Assembly: GCF_913062585.1 (NCBI RefSeq)
Contig: NZ_CAJXWX010000009.1
Location: 61,019 to 125,018, forward strand
DNA length: 64,000 bases
Direction: 5' to 3'
From: an uncultured Sphingomonas sp.
GTDB lineage: Bacteria > Pseudomonadota > Alphaproteobacteria > Sphingomonadales > Sphingomonadaceae
Position 1 is the first letter of the stretch. Each line of letters starts with the position of its first letter. Both the position numbers and the translations under genes were made by a program. This document shows positions 58,110 to 64,000 of this stretch, piece after piece. The notes beneath the pieces are model-generated. The model saw only the letters and a program-made list of their open reading frames with translations, had not been told where the DNA came from and searched no databases.

Positions 58110-60605
58110 ATGGCCGTCGATAGCTCCATCCCGTCCGCTCCGCCCGAAACGCCGCGTCGCCCGCTCTGGCGCCGCTGGTGGGTGCGGCTGTTCGCGGTCC
58201 TCGCGCTGCTGGCCGCGATCGGGGCGGGGGTGTTCTGGTTCGTCTTCATCCGCGACCTGCCTTCGGTCGATGCGCTGAAGGCCTATGAGCCGCCTCTGCC
58301 CACCCATGTGCGCGGCAATGACGGCACGCCGATCCAGTCCTATGCGCGCGAACGCCGGGTCGAGCTGTCGTTCAACGAATATCCGCCACTTCTCGTCCGC
58401 GCCTTCCTGGCGGCCGAGGACAAGAGCTTCTTCGAGCATGGCGGCGTCGATTATCCCGGCCTGGCGGGCGCGGTCATCGACTATGCCAAAAAATGGGGCA
58501 CCGGGCGGCGCGCGCGCGGCGGATCGACCATCACGCAGCAGGTCGCCAAGAACCTGCTGATCGGCGACGCCTATTCGCCGACCCGCAAGGTCAAGGAGGC
58601 GATCCTCGCCTATAAGATCGAGGATACGCTGACCAAGCAGCAGATCCTGGAGCTATATCTCAACCAGATCGCGCTGGGACGAAACGCCTTCGGTGTCGAG
58701 GCGGCGGCCCATGCCTATTTCGACAAGGAACTGAACGAGCTGACGCTTGGCCAGATGGCCTATCTGGCGCTGCTGCCCAAGGGGCCCGCCAATTACGACC
58801 CCATCCGCCATGCCGACCGTGCGCTCGAGCGGCGCGCCTATGTGCTGCGCGAGATGCTGTCGAACAACTTCATCACCCGCGCGCAATATGACGCCGCGAT
58901 GGCCGAGCCGCTGGGCACGGTGCTGCGTCGCACCCCCAAATATGCGCAGGTCGGCGGCTATTTCGTCGAGGAACTGCGCCGCCAGCTGATTAAGCGCTAT
59001 GGCGAAAAGGCCGAGAGCGGGCCGAACAGCGTCTATGACGGCGGGCTGTGGGTGCGCAGCTCGCTCGACACGCGGTTGCAGGACCTGGCGGCCGAGGCGC
59101 TGCGCGACGGGCTGGTCCGGTTCGAGGGCGGGCGCGGCTGGTCCGGGCCGATCCGGCACGAGGAGATCGACGACACCAACTGGCAACAGGCGCTGCTGAA
59201 CACCAATATCGCGCTCGACTATCGCGACTGGCGGGCCGGGATCGTCACCGCCAAGGACAGTGGCGAGGCCACGATCGGCTTCGCCAATGGCCGCACCGGC
59301 ACCTTGCCCCGCAGCTTCGCGCAGATGCCGCGCCGGGGCACGGCGGCGACCGCGTTCAGCGCGCTGAAGGTCGGCGACATCGTCGCCGTCTCGCCCGCGG
59401 GCGACCAGTTCCAGCTGCGCTCGATCCCGCGCATCTCGGGCGGTTTCGTGGTCGAGGAGCCCGCGACAGGGCGCGTCCTGGCCATGCAGGGCGGCTTCGA
59501 CGCGCGGCTCCAGGCATTCAACCGCGCGACCCAGGCCGAGCGCCAGCCGGGATCGACGATCAAGCCGATCGTCTATTCTGCCGCGCTCGACCAGGGCATG
59601 ACGCCCGCCTCGATCATCGTCGACGGGCCCTTCTGTATCGACCAGGGTGCGGGGCTGGGCACCAAATGCTTCCGCAATTTCGGCAATTCGGCCGGCGCGG
59701 GTCCGCACACCATGCGCTGGGGTATCGAGCAGTCGCGCAACCTGATGACGGTGCGGACGGCCTCGACCGTCGGCATGAAGAACGTCGTCGCGATGATCAA
59801 GCAGATGGGGATCGGCGATTTCCCGCCCTATCTCGCCTATGCGCTGGGCGCGGGCGAGACGACCGTGGGGCAGATGGTCAACGCCTATGCGATCCTGGCC
59901 AATAACGGGCGGGGCGGCGACCCGACGCTGATCGACTTCGTCCAGGACCGGCATGGCAAGGTGATCTGGCCGGAGAATTGGCACGCTTGCGACCGGTGCA
60001 ATGCCGCCGATTATGACGGCAAGCCGATGCCGCGTCCGGTCAGCCGCCAGCGTCAGGTCATGGACGCGATGACCGCGTACCAGATGGTCCATATCACCGA
60101 GGGCGTGATCCAGCGCGGCACCGCCACCGGCCTGCGCGACCTGGACCGCCCGATGTTCGGCAAGACCGGCACCAATAACGGTCCGACCGATGTGTGGTTC
60201 GTCGGCGGCACCCCGCAATTCGTCGGCGGCCTCTATATCGGCTATGACAGCCCGCATTCGCTGGGCGGCTTCGCGCAGGGCGGCACGGTCGCGGTACCGA
60301 TCTTCCACCAGTTTGCCGAAAAGGCCTATGAGGGGCTCGACAAGCTGCCCTTCCGCGCCGCGCCCGGCATCCGCATGGTCCGCATCGACCGGGCGAGCGG
60401 GCGGCCGGTCTATGGCACCTTCCCGACCGGCGACGATCCCAAGCCCGCCGTGATCTGGGAAGCGTTCAAGCCCGAGAGCGAGCCGCGCCGCCGGGCTCGC
60501 CGGAACGCCGAGGCCGCCGCCGCGCCTGCCACGCCCACCGGCCCGGCGACCCCTGCGCCGCCGCGCGACAGCGATTTCTTGCAAAGGGAAGGCGGAATCT
60601 ACTAG
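58110..60605 (+). CDS. mrcA: Penicillin-binding protein 1A (bifunctional peptidoglycan synthase)
   Basis: The 831-residue class A PBP has one N-terminal membrane helix (about residues 28-48). The glycosyltransferase domain carries E103 in [12 protein letters not shown] and [14 protein letters not shown]. The transpeptidase domain carries the SxxK serine S482 in PGSTIKP, the SxN serine S542 in SRNLM and the KTG lysine K685 in GKTGTNNG. An OB-like insert lies between the two domains. The C-terminus is a Pro/Ala tail. It polymerises and cross-links glycan strands and complements the upstream amidase. prfB follows at 68 bases. Confidence 0.95.
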   Translation: MAVDSSIPSAPPETPRRPLWRRWWVRLFAVLALLAAIGAGVFWFVFIRDLPSVDALKAYEPPLPTHVRGNDGTPIQSYARERRVELSFNEYPPLLVRAFLAAEDKSFFEHGGVDYPGLAGAVIDYAKKWGTGRRARGGSTITQQVAKNLLIGDAYSPTRKVKEAILAYKIEDTLTKQQILELYLNQIALGRNAFGVEAAAHAYFDKELNELTLGQMAYLALLPKGPANYDPIRHADRALERRAYVLREMLSNNFITRAQYDAAMAEPLGTVLRRTPKYAQVGGYFVEELRRQLIKRYGEKAESGPNSVYDGGLWVRSSLDTRLQDLAAEALRDGLVRFEGGRGWSGPIRHEEIDDTNWQQALLNTNIALDYRDWRAGIVTAKDSGEATIGFANGRTGTLPRSFAQMPRRGTAATAFSALKVGDIVAVSPAGDQFQLRSIPRISGGFVVEEPATGRVLAMQGGFDARLQAFNRATQAERQPGSTIKPIVYSAALDQGMTPASIIVDGPFCIDQGAGLGTKCFRNFGNSAGAGPHTMRWGIEQSRNLMTVRTASTVGMKNVVAMIKQMGIGDFPPYLAYALGAGETTVGQMVNAYAILANNGRGGDPTLIDFVQDRHGKVIWPENWHACDRCNAADYDGKPMPRPVSRQRQVMDAMTAYQMVHITEGVIQRGTATGLRDLDRPMFGKTGTNNGPTDVWFVGGTPQFVGGLYIGYDSPHSLGGFAQGGTVAVPIFHQFAEKAYEGLDKLPFRAAPGIRMVRIDRASGRPVYGTFPTGDDPKPAVIWEAFKPESEPRRRARRNAEAAAAPATPTGPATPAPPRDSDFLQREGGIY

Positions 60606-60673
60606 CCCGCTTCCCATATTCGTCTTTTCCCGTTCCCGATGGACGGCGTACGACCGATTTTTGGAGAATACCC

Positions 60674-61801
60674 ATGCGCGCTGAAGCGCAGGCTCATGTC
60701 GACACGATCAAGGATGCCCTGGAGCTGCTGCGCCGCTTCCTCGACTGGGACCGCGCGCTGCGCCGCCTGGACGAGCTGAACGCGCGCGTCGAGGATCAGG
60801 CGCTGTGGAACGATCCCAAACAGGCCCAGGCCGTGATGCGCGAGCGTCGCCGCCTGGACGAGGCGATCACCGCCACCCGCGCCATCGAGAACGAGCTGTC
60901 GGGCACGGTCGAGCTGATCGAGCTGGCCGAGATGGAGGGCGACGAGGAGCTGGAGAAGGAAGCCGTCACCAGCCTGGGCGAACTGGCCAAGCGCGCCGAG
61001 GCCGACAAGGTCAAGGCGCTGCTGGCCGGTGAAGCGGACGCCAACGACACCTATCTGGAAATCAACGCGGGCGCGGGCGGCACCGAGAGCCAGGACTGGG
61101 CCGGGATGCTCCAGCGCATGTATACGCGCTGGGCCGAGCGGCACGGCATGAAGGTCGAGCTGATCGACTTCCACGCGGGCGAGCAGGCCGGGATCAAGTC
61201 GGCGACGCTGCTGGTCAAGGGCGAGAATGCCTATGGCTATGCCAAGACCGAGTCGGGCGTGCATCGTCTGGTGCGGATCAGCCCCTACGACTCCGCCGCG
61301 CGCCGCCACACCAGCTTTTCGAGCGTCTGGGTCTATCCGGTGATCGACGACAATATCGAGGTCGAGATCAACGAGAGCGAGCTGCGCATCGACACCTATC
61401 GTGCATCGGGTGCGGGTGGTCAGCACATCAACACGACCGACTCGGCGGTGCGCATCACCCATTTGCCGACCGGCATCGTGGTGCAGTGCCAGAACCAGCG
61501 GTCGCAGCACAAGAACAAGGCCGAGGCCTATAACCAGCTTCGCGCCCGCCTGTACGAGCGCGAACTGGCCGAGCGCGAGGCGGCGGCCAATGCGCAGAAC
61601 GCGACCAAGACCGATATCGGCTGGGGCCACCAGATCCGCTCCTATGTCCTCCAGCCCTATCAGCTGGTGAAGGACCTTCGGACGGGCGTGACCTCGACCG
61701 CGCCGGGCGACGTGCTGGACGGCGATCTCGACTCGTTCATGGCCGCGGCCCTGTCGCAGCGTGTGACCGGCGAGGCGGTCGCCGTGGAGGATGTCGAGTA
61801 A
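60674..61801 (+). CDS. prfB: Peptide chain release factor 2
   Basis: The 375-residue protein releases chains at UGA and UAA. The GGQ motif is at 248-250 ([15 protein letters not shown]). The anticodon-like tripeptide reads SPY ([15 protein letters not shown]) instead of the E. coli SPF, as I recall is common in alphaproteobacteria. The region that holds the programmed frameshift in many bacteria ([12 protein letters not shown] here) is read through in one frame with no UGA, so this gene lacks that autoregulation. The stop overlaps an alternative start of the methyltransferase gene. Confidence 0.95.
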   Translation: MRAEAQAHVDTIKDALELLRRFLDWDRALRRLDELNARVEDQALWNDPKQAQAVMRERRRLDEAITATRAIENELSGTVELIELAEMEGDEELEKEAVTSLGELAKRAEADKVKALLAGEADANDTYLEINAGAGGTESQDWAGMLQRMYTRWAERHGMKVELIDFHAGEQAGIKSATLLVKGENAYGYAKTESGVHRLVRISPYDSAARRHTSFSSVWVYPVIDDNIEVEINESELRIDTYRASGAGGQHINTTDSAVRITHLPTGIVVQCQNQRSQHKNKAEAYNQLRARLYERELAEREAAANAQNATKTDIGWGHQIRSYVLQPYQLVKDLRTGVTSTAPGDVLDGDLDSFMAAALSQRVTGEAVAVEDVE

Positions 61802-61802
61802 G

Positions 61803-62555
61803 ATGCGCACGCGGGGGGCTGAAGCCATCTTGGCGGCGGCACTGGTCATCGCGCTGGGGGGCGCGGTGGCGGGCTGCGACGGATCGAAGCCGCTCATCCC
61901 GCACAAGGATGAGGAGGAGAAGGTCGGCCCCTTTCCGGCGGCCGATCGTCCGGTCGCCGATGTCGTGTCGTCACGCTGGTCGAGCGAGGATGCCCGCGAC
62001 CGGCTGCGCGAGGCGGACCAGGTCATGGACCGGGCGCATATCCGCCCTGGCATGACGGTCGCCGATATCGGCGCGGGCGAGGGCTATTACACCGTCCGCC
62101 TGGCGCAGCGGGTCGGCAAGACCGGCCGCGTGCTGGCCGAGGACATCGTCGCCGCCTGGCGCGACCGGCTGGCCGAGCGTGTCTCGCGCGAGCGGCTGGA
62201 CAATGTCAGCGTCCGGCTGGGCGAACCCGCCGATCCCAAGCTGCCGCCGAGCAGCTTCGACCGCGTCCTCATGGTGCATATGTATCACGAGATCGACCAG
62301 CCCTATGAGTTTCTCTGGCGGCTGTTTCCCGCGCTGAAGCCCGATGGGCTGGTCGTGGTGGTCGATGCGGACCGCCAGACCAAGGCGCACGGCACCCCGC
62401 CCGCGCTGTTGAAATGCGAGTTCGCGGCGGTCGGCTTTACCCAGGTGTCGATCGAGAACATGCCCTCGGCGGGCGGCTATCTGGCGACCTTCCGCGCCAA
62501 CGGCCCGCGTCCCGAACCCAGTGCGATCCGGCCGTGCCGTACGGAGGATAATTGA
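61803..62555 (+). CDS. Class I SAM-dependent methyltransferase-like lipoprotein
   Basis: The 250-residue protein (ATG at 61803; 61791 possible) has a hydrophobic leader ending in the lipobox GAVAGC (Cys at about residue 25), so it is predicted to be exported and lipidated. The body is a Rossmann-type methyltransferase: VADIGAGEGYYTVRLAQRVG (motif I), SFDRVLMVHMYHEID (motif IV) and LKPDGLVVVVDAD (post-motif). It resembles predicted methyltransferases of the COG4798 type. How SAM would be supplied outside the cytoplasm is unclear; it may bind another ligand. Confidence 0.87.
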   Translation: MRTRGAEAILAAALVIALGGAVAGCDGSKPLIPHKDEEEKVGPFPAADRPVADVVSSRWSSEDARDRLREADQVMDRAHIRPGMTVADIGAGEGYYTVRLAQRVGKTGRVLAEDIVAAWRDRLAERVSRERLDNVSVRLGEPADPKLPPSSFDRVLMVHMYHEIDQPYEFLWRLFPALKPDGLVVVVDADRQTKAHGTPPALLKCEFAAVGFTQVSIENMPSAGGYLATFRANGPRPEPSAIRPCRTEDN

Positions 62556-62561
62556 CATCCT

Positions 62562-62630
62562 TCCCTGCCGGGGAAGGCGCGCAGGCCAATCGTCATCGGT
62601 GCCACGACAAATCTGGAACATGACAGATTT
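62562..62630 (+). terminator. Two hairpins behind the methyltransferase gene
   Basis: CCTTCCC-TGCC-GGGGAAGG (62562-62580) follows the stop. AAATCTG (62609-62615) and CAGATTT (62624-62630) form a second inverted repeat followed by TT. The first is a likely terminator; the second may be a terminator or an operator for the next gene. Confidence 0.45.
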
Positions 62631-62709
62631 TTCATGCATTGATCGGGTATCGGCCCGACCTGGTGCCGATAGGCCACCGGCCACATAAGCCGGGGCTCCG
62701 CAGAAGGAG

Positions 62710-63162
62710 ATGATGATGAACATGCTTTTGATCGCCGGGCTCGCGCTCGGTGGTGCTGTCGCGTCGGACGGGGCGCTGGAACACCATGTCCGAATGGACC
62801 ATCATTCCGGTCCCGTCGCGGTCCGCTACAACGCCGACATCGGCGTGACGCACAAGCAGATCGGCGCGGTCGCGACCGGCGGCCGCCCGTCGACCCTGCG
62901 CTGCCTGTGGAGCGCGAACGTCACCGTCCACCGCGAGGCGCGCGGGGCGAACGGCGCGACCCTGATGCGTAGCGCCGCACGTGACGGCGTGATCGCGGGC
63001 AGCCGCCCCGGCTGGTGCAGCACCCACCGCGCCGCGATCGCCCAAGAGGTGGCCGCCCGGCAGGACGCGGTGCGCGATCACGTCCAGGCGGTCGCCCGGG
63101 ACGATCACGAGCGCTTGCGCGCCGAGATGGATCGCCTTTATGCCGAGACGCGCGCCGGATGA
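62710..63162 (+). CDS. Hypothetical exported protein
   Basis: The product is 150 residues from the first of three in-frame ATGs (62710, 62713, 62716), behind AGAAGGAG. A signal peptide (MNMLLIAGLALGGAVA) is followed by a His-rich stretch (EHHVRMDHHSG), two Cys (LRCLWS and GWCSTH) that could pair, and a charged helical C-terminus. I do not recognise a family. Its stop overlaps the start of the next gene (ATGA), which suggests a joint envelope function. Confidence 0.78.
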   Translation: MMMNMLLIAGLALGGAVASDGALEHHVRMDHHSGPVAVRYNADIGVTHKQIGAVATGGRPSTLRCLWSANVTVHREARGANGATLMRSAARDGVIAGSRPGWCSTHRAAIAQEVAARQDAVRDHVQAVARDDHERLRAEMDRLYAETRAG

Positions 63163-63899
63163 TCTTGCGCAGCATCGTGTCTGTCGCCCTTCTGGGCGGC
63201 GCCATGGCCTCGCCGCTCCTCGCGCAGGAGCGGCCTTTGCTGGGCGTCGAGCTGAACAGCGATGAAAATCGCCGGGGACTGAGCTGGAGCGGGGGGCGGC
63301 TATCGCCCTCCGCCGATATCTTCGCGAGCCAGGGGCCGATCGAGGCGAGCGGCCGGATCGTCGCCTTGCGCGATTCGGCCCGGCATGGCGGCGCCGATGT
63401 GGTGGGCGACCTGAGCCTCGGTGCGAGCACGCTCGTCGGCCCGGTGACGCTGCGCGGTCGCGTGACCGGGCATTTGTTCGGTGGTGCGGGCTTCGACGCC
63501 GATTATGTCGAGTTGGGCGGATCCGCCGCCTATACGCTGGGACCCGTGCAGGTCGACGCGGGCGCCGATTACGCACCGTCGCAAAGCGCGATCGGCGGCG
63601 ATAACCTGTATCTTCATGCCGGAGCGCAGACGGGGATTCCGGGTACGCCCTGGACGGTGCTGGCCGGGATCGGCCGGTCGACGGGCACGACCGACGACCC
63701 GGCGCGTGCCGCGCGGTTGCGGCCCGGTGGCGAATATACCGACTGGCGACTGGGCGTGGAGCATATCACCGGGCCGGTGACGCTGGGCCTGGACTATGTC
63801 GGCACCGATGTGTCGGAGCGGGCGGCGTCGATCTACCCCCTGGCCGATGCACGCCATGCGGGCGACCGGATCGTCGGCCGGGTGCGATTCGGCTTCTAA
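63159..63899 (+). CDS. TorF-type putative porin or outer-membrane barrel protein
   Basis: The 246-residue protein has a signal peptide (MILRSIVSVALLGGAMASPL, cleaved near LAQE). It then shows amphipathic strands rich in Gly, Tyr and Asp: ELNSDENRRGLSWSGG, VQVDAGADYAPSQSAIGGDN and EYTDWRLGVEHITGPVTLGLDY. It ends in VRFGF with terminal Phe. The NSDENRRGLS and YTDWRLGV-type segments are like TorF-family putative porins of sphingomonads. It is coupled to the preceding small exported protein by a 4-base overlap. Confidence 0.82.
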   Translation: MILRSIVSVALLGGAMASPLLAQERPLLGVELNSDENRRGLSWSGGRLSPSADIFASQGPIEASGRIVALRDSARHGGADVVGDLSLGASTLVGPVTLRGRVTGHLFGGAGFDADYVELGGSAAYTLGPVQVDAGADYAPSQSAIGGDNLYLHAGAQTGIPGTPWTVLAGIGRSTGTTDDPARAARLRPGGEYTDWRLGVEHITGPVTLGLDYVGTDVSERAASIYPLADARHAGDRIVGRVRFGF

Positions 63900-63919
63900 A
63901 TCGCGCCGGCCGCTCACTC

Positions 63920-63940
63920 CCTTCCCGCAGGCGGGAGGGG
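63920..63940 (+). terminator. Family B hairpin behind the porin gene
   Basis: The arms CCTTCCCGC and GCGGGAGGGG around AG form a near-perfect stem 20 bases after the stop. This is the same motif as at 40444 and 40514. The rest of the window end is G/C-rich repeat-like sequence without a gene. Confidence 0.55.
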
Positions 63941-64000
63941 CTGGGGAGGGCCTCTCCCCCCCGTGCCGTGTCGCCCGCGGCCAGGCCCCCACCCCAAACC

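Noticed and set aside
60700..60780. Programmed frameshift in prfB
   Set aside because: The frame is continuous with no in-frame UGA at the expected place.

Overview
The window is chromosomal DNA from a high-GC alphaproteobacterium, most likely Sphingomonas or a close relative in the Sphingomonadaceae. This rests on gene content and gene order: TonB-dependent receptors, a block of rne, amidase, PBP1a and prfB, a HAD nucleotidase followed by dapD, an orphan TadE/TadE/TadG set, and CTGAGCGAAGTCGAAG-type repeats. It is inferred from memory of such genomes, not from a search. I see no rRNA or tRNA gene, CRISPR array, insertion sequence, prophage or recognisable defence island.

Layout. 1-7.4 kb: the end of an MBL-fold hydrolase, then two DUF3857/transglutaminase-like envelope proteins flanking pncB. 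7.5-16 kb: a Tat-exported Gfo/Idh/MocA oxidoreductase, an MFS permease, a soluble hybrid histidine kinase, and small enzymes and regulators (GNAT, VOC, AraC-GyrI, a cupin divergent from an Lrp/AsnC regulator, a 59-residue SANT-like protein). 16-24 kb: a TonB receptor, a protein with two retropepsin-like domains plus TPRs, and a tightly overlapping operon of MFS permease, metallophosphoesterase and ArsB-type permease. 24-30.5 kb: thrC, an SDR, a DUF2238 membrane protein, a dienelactone hydrolase, and three Tad-type pilus genes. 30.5-35.4 kb: an ABC-F ATPase, then a PepSY-like protein, response regulator and sensor kinase set, then a small barrel-like protein. 35.4-49 kb: an LLM monooxygenase, a subtilase autotransporter with a lipobox, a nucleotidase with dapD, an OpuC-type osmoprotectant importer, glpX, a CPBP protease, and a four-gene envelope operon (M48 protease, DsbA-like protein, ABC exporter). 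49-64 kb: a probably Fur-controlled siderophore receptor, rne, an amidase, a small exported peptide, a membrane protein, trhO, PBP1a, prfB, a lipoprotein-type methyltransferase and an exported pair of unknown function.

Together the genes are mainly housekeeping (NAD salvage, threonine and lysine synthesis, gluconeogenesis, RNA decay, translation termination) mixed with many envelope functions: peptidoglycan synthesis and hydrolysis, disulfide chemistry, outer-membrane uptake and secreted proteases. Intergenic palindromic repeats of three families sit mostly between convergent genes and probably act as bidirectional terminators or REP-like elements.

I did not find a clear-cut new system. The best leads are the MFS/phosphoesterase/ArsB operon, the double-retropepsin TPR protein, the exported SAM-methyltransferase-like lipoprotein, the exported pair at 62.7-63.9 kb, and the repeat families.
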